This document shows, in pieces, positions 1 to 6,194 of a stretch of DNA of 14,735 nt. The position numbers and the translations under genes are program-made. Location: the NCBI GenBank assembly GCA_023128855.1, contig JAGMDE010000052.1, forward strand, positions 1 to 14,735. The letters run 5' to 3'. The notes beneath the pieces were generated by a model. The model was given only the letters and a program-made list of their open reading frames with translations. It made no database searches and was not told the DNA's origin. The stretch comes from Thermoplasmatales archaeon. Its GTDB lineage: Archaea > Thermoplasmatota > E2 > DHVEG-1. Position 1 is the stretch's first letter; every line of letters begins with the position of its first letter.

Positions 1-30
1 ATAGATTTACAAGAAGAGCTTGCAGAGTAA
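1..30 (+). CDS. 3' end of an unidentified plus-strand gene (partial)
   Basis: The first 30 bases read in frame as IDLQEELAE followed by a TAA stop, and a T-rich tract follows at once. The acidic helical look and the convergent placement against the antiporter gene fit a genuine C-terminus cut by the window edge. Nine residues are too few to name a family, and a chance open frame of this length is quite possible. Confidence 0.4.
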   Translation: MDLQEELAE

Positions 31-46
31 TTTTTTATTTATTTTT
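31..46 (+). terminator. T-rich terminator between convergent genes
   Basis: A run of six T, then T-rich sequence, directly follows the partial gene's stop at 28-30. Archaeal RNA polymerase terminates at such U-tracts without needing a hairpin. On the minus strand the same stretch is A-rich, so it serves the plus-strand gene only. Confidence 0.4.
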
Positions 47-1406
47 ATTCAGTTTCATTAATTTCTGGTTTTTTACAATCTAAAGCCCGTAATTTTTTCA
101 TTTCATTATGGGAAATTATTGAAACACCTATTGTTGTTACAATGGCTGTTCCCAAAATTACAACGAATGCTACATCCATAAAGAGGCCTTGCATTTCAAC
201 TCCTAAATTATATCCTGGAGTGATAATTGTCCCATCAGAACCAATTTTTCCAATACCAAGAATGAGCGGGGTAAAGCTTATTGCAAGAATTGCTGCTGCA
301 AGGCCACGAGGCATCATAACAGTCATTGTTTGTTTATCATCGTTTTCGAAATTACCTTTATAAGTAGAAATATACACAGCAAAATAACGAACTAGAAGCA
401 AAGCTAATAAAATAATTATGCCAATTAAGATGAAATCTATAGATTGAAAACTTGCAATCATGCCAAGATAAACAAAGAAAAATGTTCTTATGACAAATGA
501 AGTTAAGGAGTGAAATTGTTTTGTTTCTTCATCCATTTCAAATCCTTTACCTTGGTAATTAACCATTTTCAAAATCTTTTTACCATTTCCAAGAATAAGA
601 CCAAACATAAGACATGCAATAGCACCAGCTCCTTCACCGCCTTCACTAGTCCCTACTATTAACGCTGTAAAAGAATAAACTAAAAATACAACTGCTAGAG
701 TGATAATATATGAAAATTGTTCCCGTCTAATTCTATTCATTATAAACAACCATATTAACCCAAAGGTGGCACCGAGAACAATTCCAACTGAGAAAGTTTT
801 TACAAGATTTCCAACACCAAGCAATAAATTTAATTCTCCAACTGTAAAAACCATATAGTAAATAGCAAAGACAACAACAATACAAATAGGGTCTGTTAAA
901 ATACTTTCAATTGAAGATATCATCTTTGTTTTATCTTGTAAATTTTTCAATCTATATGCAAGTGGTATCACAATTGGACTACTAGTTCCTCCTACTATTG
1001 CACCTAAAACAGCACCAATTACAAGTCCATGTCCTCCAAAGTCAATGATTCCGGTAAATTCAAGACCGATTATAACTAAAAGTGTAGCAATAAAACTTAA
1101 ACAAAAAGCACTAATAGTAAGTAATAAACCACGTGGAGCGCCTTTAAATAATTGATGGATATCAGTATTTATTCCCCCATCAAATAGTATGATGATGATT
1201 GCAATTGCACCAAATAGACTTGAAACTTGACGTAATAGTTGCTGGTTTATTTCCTGGATATTAAAAATAATGCCAACAAAAAGACCAAATAATAAAAGCC
1301 AGACTATACTTGGAATTTGTGTTTTATTAAAGATATAATTACTAATAAAACCTAAAACCATGATAAACCCAAGAACAATTAAAGTATCAATTACAGTAAT
1401 TTCCAT
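45..1406 (-). CDS. Na+/H+ (cation/proton) antiporter, CPA superfamily, NhaP-like
   Basis: This 453-residue integral membrane protein would exchange Na+ or K+ for protons across the cytoplasmic membrane and so serve pH and ion homeostasis. It is hydrophobic along nearly all its length, with about 12 membrane segments. Family landmarks are the N-terminal half-helix pattern ending in FDGGIN (about 75-80), GGTSSP (139-144), and an acidic ion-binding position in ESILTDP (D172 of residues 167-173). An MPRGL motif near residue 365 carries the Arg conserved in the C-terminal helices of CPA exchangers. Classical CPA1 proteins have Asn-Asp at the ion site; here Thr-Asp is found, so electroneutral exchange should not be assumed. 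The short C-terminus (about 15 charged residues) has no TrkA-type regulatory domain. There is no Shine-Dalgarno before the ATG, which fits a near-leaderless message from the box at 1434-1446. Family is firm, ion specificity is not. Confidence 0.88.
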   Translation of the reverse strand: MEITVIDTLIVLGFIMVLGFISNYIFNKTQIPSIVWLLLFGLFVGIIFNIQEINQQLLRQVSSLFGAIAIIIILFDGGINTDIHQLFKGAPRGLLLTISAFCLSFIATLLVIIGLEFTGIIDFGGHGLVIGAVLGAIVGGTSSPIVIPLAYRLKNLQDKTKMISSIESILTDPICIVVVFAIYYMVFTVGELNLLLGVGNLVKTFSVGIVLGATFGLIWLFIMNRIRREQFSYIITLAVVFLVYSFTALIVGTSEGGEGAGAIACLMFGLILGNGKKILKMVNYQGKGFEMDEETKQFHSLTSFVIRTFFFVYLGMIASFQSIDFILIGIIILLALLLVRYFAVYISTYKGNFENDDKQTMTVMMPRGLAAAILAISFTPLILGIGKIGSDGTIITPGYNLGVEMQGLFMDVAFVVILGTAIVTTIGVSIISHNEMKKLRALDCKKPEINETE

Positions 1407-1433
1407 ATTGGAGAATAAAAACTATAAACTTTG

Positions 1434-1446
1434 ATTTAAACCTTCG
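1434..1446 (-). promoter_or_regulatory. BRE/TATA promoter of the antiporter gene
   Basis: On the minus strand a purine-rich CGAAGG element directly precedes TTTAAAT, the arrangement of an archaeal BRE plus TATA box. Placing the start of transcription about 27 bases downstream puts it near 1410, only a few bases before the ATG at 1406. That explains why no ribosome-binding site is seen. A second AT element (GTTTATAG, 1422-1429) is too close to the ATG to be the main box. Confidence 0.45.
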
Positions 1447-1505
1447 CTTTTATTTTAATAAGCCAGAGATTATCTTATGTCAATAGGATATACTGGTGAA
1501 CGAAT

Positions 1506-1697
1506 TTATTTTCCATAGAGAACGAAAAAGACAATCAATGCTGCTAGCATACCGTACATAAGATATACAATTAATTTCCTTCTTCTAAGTAGCTTCTGAT
1601 ATTTCTGTTTGCATTCTTCAGAACAAAGTGTTTCGCCATAAGGAATTGATTTACCGCACATTTGACAATGAGCATGTTGGGGTACACTTTCTGCCAT
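1506..1697 (-). CDS. small zinc-ribbon protein with C-terminal membrane anchor (DUF2116-like)
   Basis: A 63-residue protein of unknown role. Four cysteines, in CQMC (C11, C14) and CSEEC (C25, C29), form a likely zinc ribbon. A basic stretch KLLRRRK follows, then one hydrophobic segment (about residues 43-60) that reaches almost to the C-terminus. It should be tail-anchored with the zinc finger in the cytoplasm. Zinc-ribbon/tail-anchor proteins of this kind are widespread in archaea and usually labelled DUF2116, without a tested function. I chose the ATG at 1697 because GAGGGTGAT precedes it at ribosome-binding distance; the in-frame GTG nine bases upstream lies inside that site. The gene follows mfnA by 54 bases on the same strand, and TATA-like sequence in that gap (1742-1752) could drive it separately. 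Confidence 0.75.
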   Translation of the reverse strand: MAESVPQHAHCQMCGKSIPYGETLCSEECKQKYQKLLRRRKLIVYLMYGMLAALIVFFVLYGK

Positions 1698-1751
1698 AAT
1701 AATCACCCTCTAAATGATACATCTACTTGATATAGTTTCCCTAAGCTATAA

Positions 1752-2903
1752 TTATAATTCTCCGATTTCTTTGCATGCCTTTTCCAAGTTAGGCATAAAA
1801 TCATCAATTATTTTTTTTGTAACATGTGGCATTAAAACAATCCTAATAGCTGACAATCTATCCATATCGTTTATTTTCCAACCTAATTCTGTTAATTTTT
1901 TTACGACCTTTGATGAGTTTTTTAATTTTATGCCAAGAACGTTCATAGTTGGTTTTAAAATTAAATCCAATCCTAAATCATTTATTTTTTTCACGGTGTA
2001 TTCCGTCGTATTCATGCATCTTTTAACTAGATCTTTATATCCTTCCATTCCAAGATATTCTGATACTGCATAAGCTGCAGCTACTGGACCACCAGATCTT
2101 GTAGCAAGAACTCCCGTTTGTTTTTTTCTACTTATATAAGGCGTTTTTACACTTATTTCATCTAAACATCTTTCGTTTCTAATAATTAATGCGCCAATAG
2201 GAATAGCAGAATAACCCATTTTATGAAAATCTATCGAAATACTACTTACACCTTTTAAATTAAAGTCAAAATCTGGGATTTTATATCCTAACTCTTTTAG
2301 AAAAGGTATTACAAAACCTCCAAATGCTGCATCGATGTGTAAAAAAACATCTTCATCTTTACATATTTCACTTAGTTCTGGAATTGGATCTATTGTTCCT
2401 AATTCTGTGGAGCCTGCAACGCCAACAACTGCGGCTGTGTTATGATTTATCTTTTTTCTAATATTAGATATATTAATAATATAATCTTGGTTTAACGAAA
2501 CAGGAATAAGTTTGATATCCATCATTGATGCAATTTTTTGAAATGAAAAATGAGCACTTTTAGGTATTATTATTTCTCTTTTTTTGCTAAGATTTTTAGC
2601 AAGCCAAATTGCTGTTATGTTGCTTTCAGTTCCACCACTGCCTATTAGTCCAGTGGCTGTTTTTGGTGCATTTAAAAGTCTAGAAATGAATGATATTAAT
2701 TTTGTTTCTATTTCTTTTGTTCCTGGAAATAATTCAGGATCACCTAGATTTGTTTCTAAAAAATTCATGTATGCCTTTTTTGCTATTGGATGCGGTTGTG
2801 TACACATAGAACCAAGTATATGTCCACTTGAAAAAGTAAAATCTTTATCTCGAAAATTTTGCAGTTCTTTTAATATTATATTTTGTCTATTTTTTTCATT
2901 CAT
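1752..2903 (-). CDS. mfnA: L-tyrosine/L-aspartate decarboxylase MfnA (PLP enzyme)
   Basis: A 383-residue group II PLP-dependent decarboxylase, full length for archaeal MfnA. Visible landmarks: HPIAKKAY in the substrate-side N-terminal part (38-45), the phosphate-binding GSGGTESN loop (88-95), the ring-stacking His118 in SAHFS, Asp191 in HIDAAFGG that contacts the pyridine nitrogen, and the Schiff-base Lys228 in DFHKMGYSAIP. In methanogens MfnA makes tyramine for methanofuran; in other archaea close homologues decarboxylate aspartate to beta-alanine for coenzyme A. Nothing else in the window points to methanofuran synthesis, so the beta-alanine role is the better guess if the organism is no methanogen. 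There is no clear Shine-Dalgarno before the ATG at 2903, which suggests a leaderless message. The start region is shared with the divergent PRC-barrel gene. Confidence 0.85.
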   Translation of the reverse strand: MNEKNRQNIILKELQNFRDKDFTFSSGHILGSMCTQPHPIAKKAYMNFLETNLGDPELFPGTKEIETKLISFISRLLNAPKTATGLIGSGGTESNITAIWLAKNLSKKREIIIPKSAHFSFQKIASMMDIKLIPVSLNQDYIINISNIRKKINHNTAAVVGVAGSTELGTIDPIPELSEICKDEDVFLHIDAAFGGFVIPFLKELGYKIPDFDFNLKGVSSISIDFHKMGYSAIPIGALIIRNERCLDEISVKTPYISRKKQTGVLATRSGGPVAAAYAVSEYLGMEGYKDLVKRCMNTTEYTVKKINDLGLDLILKPTMNVLGIKLKNSSKVVKKLTELGWKINDMDRLSAIRIVLMPHVTKKIIDDFMPNLEKACKEIGEL

Positions 2904-2960
2904 TTCGTATACAACATACTGGTTGATGCAAAAAAGATTTCGCTTCTTTTACCATCACAT

Positions 2961-2970
2961 TTTAATATAG
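2961..2970 (+). promoter_or_regulatory. TATA-like box of the PRC-barrel gene
   Basis: TTTAATATAG lies in the 71-base gap shared with divergent mfnA. Transcription starting about 25 bases downstream would begin near 2990, exactly at the second in-frame ATG of the PRC-barrel gene. This is positional inference from one sequence. Confidence 0.35.
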
Positions 2971-2974
2971 GTAA

Positions 2975-3310
2975 ATGTATTTTGATTACATGATTGAAAA
3001 AGAAACAAATACTGACACTGAGGAAGTTACATCTTTTCTGAAACTACCTGTTTATACTCGCGGAGGGACCTATGTGGGGCATGTCAAAAACGTTTTCTTT
3101 GATATGGACGAAAAACGTGTTAGCAGCCTTCTTGTGACTAATACTAATCCTACGATTGTTGAGGGCACAGTTGATGTTGCTATTCCTTACAGGTGGGTTA
3201 ATGCTGTTGGTGATATAGTTATTCTATCTCATTTCCCAGAGCGAGTAGAAACAAAGAAGAAAAAAGAGCAAACCGAAGAAGAAAGTACAGAAATTGATGT
3301 AGTAGAATAG
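2975..3310 (+). CDS. PRC-barrel domain protein
   Basis: A 111-residue cytoplasmic protein. Residues about 20-90 form a PRC-barrel: FLKLPVYTRGGTYVGHVKNV is the typical first-strands pattern with its Gly-x-x-x-Gly turn, followed by IPYRWVNAVGDIVIL. The last 20 residues are a charged Lys/Glu tail. PRC-barrels bind proteins or RNA; examples are RimM in ribosome maturation, the photosynthetic H subunit, and the haloarchaeal CdpB proteins that work with FtsZ in division. Length and single-domain layout resemble the small archaeal group, but no neighbour here ties it to any of those jobs. Two starts compete: ATG 2975 has only AGGT two bases ahead, too close for a normal site, whereas ATG 2990 fits a leaderless transcript from the box at 2961-2970 and would give 106 residues. 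Confidence 0.75.
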   Translation: MYFDYMIEKETNTDTEEVTSFLKLPVYTRGGTYVGHVKNVFFDMDEKRVSSLLVTNTNPTIVEGTVDVAIPYRWVNAVGDIVILSHFPERVETKKKKEQTEEESTEIDVVE

Positions 3311-3321
3311 AAATAGTTTAT

Positions 3322-3385
3322 CTGTTTAGTTTATTGTTTGCTTTGCTAACTAAATGAGTGTTAAACAGGTTTTTTTTAATTTTTT
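3322..3385 (+). terminator. hairpin plus T-tract terminator after the PRC-barrel gene
   Basis: CTGTTTA (3322-3328) pairs with TAAACAG (3362-3368), and eight T follow directly at 3370-3377, with a second T-run at 3380-3385. An alternative stem uses the TTTAGTT around 3325 with TAACTAAA (3347-3354). The U-tract alone would suffice in archaea. It lies between convergent genes. Confidence 0.45.
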
Positions 3386-3394
3386 ACAATAAAA

Positions 3395-4054
3395 CTAATT
3401 AGAATTTTGGATTAACCGTTCTAATGCATTATAACCTTTATTTGCATCTTTTTTTTGGATAATGAATGTTACTTCTACATCAACGGATATGATCTCAATT
3501 ACATTGATATTTTCCCATGCTAAATTTCGTGTTATTTGAAATAAAACCCCTGGTTGTTCTATTCTTTTTTTTCCAACAGTAAAAGATAACGCAACAAGAT
3601 TTTCTTCAATTTTTTTGATTTTTTGGTTCTGCAATAACTTTAATATTTTTTCTTTATTACGTTCATTTGTTACAATAGCAACATGCGTTCTCCCAAAAAT
3701 GATATGTAAGATGTCTCCTTTTTCGAAATTCATTAGGTCATAAAAGCGATTAAGTTTATCCATTAATACTTGGGTTTTTAATACATTTATATCAATTATA
3801 TGTGTTTTAAGATTTACTTCTGATTGTCTTGTATCAAATTGAATGTCACCAAATCTTGTTTTAATTTTATCAGCATATCTTCTGAGAGCTGTTACAATTG
3901 CAGTATGCTCAATTTCTTTATCCAACTCTTCTTCAATTATCGGTTTTAAGTGTTTTGCAACAGAGCCATATGAAGCTATCCCTTTACTCAATGCTTCATG
4001 CAAGTATATTCTTTCAGAAACTAGCTTATTTACAATATGACTTACAGTTACCAT
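3395..4054 (-). CDS. ACT-domain regulator of amino-acid metabolism (COG2150-like)
   Basis: A 219-residue cytoplasmic protein with two parts. Residues 1-75 are helical (VNKLVSERIYLHEALSKG, then YGSVAKHLKPIIEEEL and TAIVTALRRYADKI) and resemble a winged-helix-like domain. The C-terminal 70 residues are an ACT domain: LSFTVGKKRIEQPGVLFQIT followed by RNLAWENINVIEIIS, with the Gly-x-Leu turn that usually binds an amino acid at a dimer interface. The middle may hold a second, divergent ACT-like unit (about 100-150). This combination matches the archaeal group described as predicted amino-acid metabolism regulators; ligand and DNA targets are unknown. The gene has no Shine-Dalgarno, and a strong TATA box lies 26-27 bases before the ATG at 4054, so the message is probably leaderless. 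Confidence 0.72.
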   Translation of the reverse strand: MVTVSHIVNKLVSERIYLHEALSKGIASYGSVAKHLKPIIEEELDKEIEHTAIVTALRRYADKIKTRFGDIQFDTRQSEVNLKTHIIDINVLKTQVLMDKLNRFYDLMNFEKGDILHIIFGRTHVAIVTNERNKEKILKLLQNQKIKKIEENLVALSFTVGKKRIEQPGVLFQITRNLAWENINVIEIISVDVEVTFIIQKKDANKGYNALERLIQNSN

Positions 4055-4075
4055 AGTTATTAGTTATGTCTCTTT

Positions 4076-4086
4076 GATATAAAAAA
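4076..4086 (-). promoter_or_regulatory. TATA box for a leaderless transcript of the ACT regulator
   Basis: On the minus strand TTTTTTATATC is centred about 27 bases upstream of the ATG at 4054, the usual TATA-to-start distance in archaea. Transcription would therefore begin on the start codon itself. Confidence 0.5.
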
Positions 4087-4122
4087 CTTGTTGATTTATT
4101 TTGTATCAAAAACTTAAAAAAT

Positions 4123-4136
4123 TGGTATAAAATAAA
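4123..4136 (+). promoter_or_regulatory. possible TATA box of the exported basic protein gene
   Basis: TGGTATAAAATAAA is the best TATA match ahead of the gene starting near 4268. It overlaps the left arm of an AT-only inverted repeat (4129-4136 with 4141-4148). Use of this box would give a leader of roughly 110 bases that contains the palindrome at 4200-4232. A weaker box (CTTAATTT, about 4226-4233) would give a short leader instead. Confidence 0.3.
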
Positions 4137-4199
4137 TCATTTTATTTTTGATAATCCTTTAGATGAAACAACGTGAAACAATAACTATCATTTTTGAAT

Positions 4200-4232
4200 A
4201 ATTGTGATTCCGATCAAGTCGTAATCTTAATT
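4200..4232. repeat. imperfect 33-base palindrome upstream of the exported basic protein gene
   Basis: The stretch is symmetric about 4216. AATT (4200-4203) pairs with AATT (4229-4232), GATT (4206-4209) with AATC (4223-4226), and CGA (4211-4213) with TCG (4219-4221), with a five-base centre TCAAG and three non-Watson-Crick positions on each side. It could be an operator or an RNA hairpin in the leader. It is richer in G and C than the DNA on either side. Confidence 0.4.
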
Positions 4233-4267
4233 TGCTCAACCGACCCAAATATAATTAGGTGAAAAAA

Positions 4268-4909
4268 GTGAAAATGAAAAAAAAATTTATGGCAATATGG
4301 ATGGTATTTCTTTTTGTAGCTATACCATTTAGTTTTGCTGAGGCAGGTGAAACTCAAGCAATACAAGAAAATAATGAAACCATATCAATTGAATTAGCAA
4401 CATTAAATGATGATAATATTTTATCTATAGAAGCAATAACAATATCTGAAGAAGAATTAATAGAGTTAGAAAATACAATATCTATTTTAATGGACAAAAT
4501 TGAATCAGCTAATAGTTGGGAAGAAATTGAGAATATAATTAATAATATCCCAAAAAATAATGGTATTATATCTTCTCTAATCTCTAAATTCTTATCAATG
4601 TTTAAACTATTTCGTAATAGAGGATTTGTAATTAGTAGCGGACATGGTTATAAATTTAATCCATTTAAGAAAAATGTGCTTTCAATAAGAAAGAAGTTTA
4701 TATTTTGGCGCTACTCCTCAGAGAAATTAATAAAAGACAGAACCATCATATATAAGCCAATATTTAAATTGAATATACTAAAAGGCAGACAATTTGGATA
4801 TATGCGAAATTTTTTCGGTATATACTTATTTGTATCTCGCAGATTTCCTCAAAAGAGCTATACATTCTTTATGGGAACAGCGCGCCGAATAAGCGGTAGG
4901 GAAATATAA
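4268..4909 (+). CDS. exported protein of unknown function, acidic N-half and basic C-half
   Basis: I do not recognise this family. A signal peptide is clear: basic start, hydrophobic MAIWMVFLFVAIPFSF, then a likely cut after AEA, so the protein is exported. The mature chain begins with about 80 acidic, Asn/Ile-rich helical residues, followed by about 95 strongly basic, aromatic-rich residues (SGHGYKFNPF, FIFWRY, KGRQFGYMRNFFGIYLF, KSYTFFMG). The basic part has no transmembrane segment and no tail anchor. Its evenly spaced aromatics, glycines and arginines suggest a folded binding domain, perhaps for an anionic surface or polymer. GTG codons at 4259 and 4268 and ATG at 4274 are possible starts; AGGTGA at 4257-4262 overlaps the first and sits at proper distance (5) from GTG 4268, so I use that, with ATG 4274 as alternative. 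It is the first of five envelope-directed genes on this strand. Confidence 0.65.
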   Translation: MKMKKKFMAIWMVFLFVAIPFSFAEAGETQAIQENNETISIELATLNDDNILSIEAITISEEELIELENTISILMDKIESANSWEEIENIINNIPKNNGIISSLISKFLSMFKLFRNRGFVISSGHGYKFNPFKKNVLSIRKKFIFWRYSSEKLIKDRTIIYKPIFKLNILKGRQFGYMRNFFGIYLFVSRRFPQKSYTFFMGTARRISGREI

Positions 4910-4997
4910 ATGTGCAAATACTTTTATATAATGAAAGTTATATATATTAGTACTATAATGGGGATTGTAACTGTCGAGTAAGAGATGTACAACAATC

Positions 4998-5007
4998 TTT
5001 ATATATA
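4998..5007 (+). promoter_or_regulatory. TATA box of the first PGF-CTERM-like gene
   Basis: TTTATATATA, centred near 5003, predicts transcription from about 5029. That gives a leader of some 26 bases that contains the GGTGAT ribosome-binding site at 5044-5049. A second AT element lies at about 4919-4925 and 4937-4946. Confidence 0.5.
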
Positions 5008-5054
5008 GGGAAATGTAAATATATACTGAAAATAATTAAAATTGGTGATAAAAA

Positions 5055-6035
5055 ATGAAGAAAAACCTTAGAACAGTCAAAACAACTATCATATTAGGAT
5101 TACTCCTTGTTAGCATTTTTGCTGTCTTTGGCTTAAATGCATCAGCGGGACCTATTAAGGTTAACAGTGTATTACAAGTAACTTTTGATGAAGAGAGTGC
5201 AAAACAGGAAGTTATTCCAAACACTAAATTTATTGCTATAGGTCTCGATATTTATTTTGAGATTTCTGGAGTAGGTGCAGGTTGGGTAGCTGATAATAGT
5301 CTTTTAAGCACTTCAGATTCAACAGTTGACTTAAAAGTTGTATCTGCGCCAGAGTGGTGTGTTGCCACTATTACACCTCCAGTAGTAATTTTAGATATTA
5401 GTACAAGTTTTACGAATCCTAGGCAAGCAGCACTATTCATTAGTGCCAATGAAAACGCTCCAGCATTTACTCAGGGAAAAGTCATGATAACTGTACATTC
5501 TACAAAACTAGATGGATTGTTGTTTTCAATAAAAGAACATACCTTAGAAGTAGAAATTCCTTTCAATGTAGGATATTCTCCAGCAATATCTATTAATACA
5601 CCTGAAGGTACTTATTTGGAAATAGGACCTATGGATACTGCAGAATTTCGTATTGATATCACGAATTTAGGTAATGCAAAAACAGAGGTACTATGTCAAG
5701 TATTGGATGCACCTGATGGATGGAGTGCTAATATCATAACAAATGTTGTACTTAATTCAAAAGTTTTTGGTTCAGATGCTGATACTACACAAACTATTTA
5801 TTTCAAGATTAAACCACCATTTACCTTTGGTTACCACAATGATAGACAACAAATATCGGTGAAACTAACTCCTTCATACTTATGGGATCCTACTCTAGAA
5901 GGTAAAGTATATCAAATCGACTTTGTAGTTCAGAGCAGAGGTTTCTCAACACCGGGATTCGAACTTCCACTGATAGCTGCAGCTCTAATCGGTATTGCAT
6001 TAATATATAAAATAAGGAAGAAAAATAAAGAATAA
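5055..6035 (+). CDS. secreted NEW3-like surface protein with PGF-CTERM-like tail (paralogue A)
   Basis: A 326-residue exported protein. The signal peptide (KKNLRTVKTT, then a hydrophobic core) ends at about ASA, residue 31. The mature part is beta-rich and seems to hold two Ig-like units: one around 35-175, and a NEW3-like one (about 185-300) with the pattern DTAEFRIDITNLGN...DAPDGW. The end is a three-part sorting signal: STPGF, a short hydrophobic segment (LPLIAAALIGIALIY) and a basic tail KIRKKNKE. In archaea with archaeosortase A such PGF-CTERM tails are cut and replaced by a lipid anchor. No ArtA gene lies in the window, so processing is inferred. GGTGAT sits six bases before the ATG. 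It is a clear paralogue of the next protein, sharing the NEW3-like half and QSRGFSTPGF, but unlike it has no mature-chain N-glycosylation sequon. Substrate or partner is unknown. Confidence 0.8.
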   Translation: MKKNLRTVKTTIILGLLLVSIFAVFGLNASAGPIKVNSVLQVTFDEESAKQEVIPNTKFIAIGLDIYFEISGVGAGWVADNSLLSTSDSTVDLKVVSAPEWCVATITPPVVILDISTSFTNPRQAALFISANENAPAFTQGKVMITVHSTKLDGLLFSIKEHTLEVEIPFNVGYSPAISINTPEGTYLEIGPMDTAEFRIDITNLGNAKTEVLCQVLDAPDGWSANIITNVVLNSKVFGSDADTTQTIYFKIKPPFTFGYHNDRQQISVKLTPSYLWDPTLEGKVYQIDFVVQSRGFSTPGFELPLIAAALIGIALIYKIRKKNKE

Positions 6036-6138
6036 ATTTTCTTTATTTTAAACTTTAATCATCAGTAGCTTTTTATATCATACTCATAATATATTTTAAT
6101 ACTTAATTATAAAAATGAATACAAAAATACCATAAAAC

Positions 6139-6150
6139 TTAAATATATAA
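6139..6150 (+). promoter_or_regulatory. TATA box of the second PGF-CTERM-like gene
   Basis: TTAAATATATAA predicts transcription from about 6172 and a leader near 23 bases that holds a GGCGAT ribosome-binding site (6183-6188), a slightly weakened form of the GGTGAT used by paralogue A. This makes paralogue B and the gene after it a unit that can be expressed apart from A. Confidence 0.45.
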
Positions 6151-6194
6151 TAAAATAAATAATATACAGGACAAATATAAATGGCGATAAAAAT

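Noticed and set aside
1714..2970. Plus-strand open frames opposite mfnA (1714-2073 and 2584-2970).
   Set aside because: mfnA is intact with all active-site motifs on the minus strand; the opposite frames resemble nothing known.
4129..4148. AT-only inverted repeat with eight-base arms and a TCAT loop.
   Set aside because: In DNA this rich in A and T such a repeat is expected by chance, and it overlaps a likely TATA box.
4910..4981. A 23-codon frame (MCKYFYIMKV...) starting directly after the stop of the exported basic protein, with GGTAGGGA six bases ahead.
   Set aside because: Too short and AT-biased to support alone, and it overlaps TATA-like elements. It might be a leader peptide, but nothing in the sequence confirms that.
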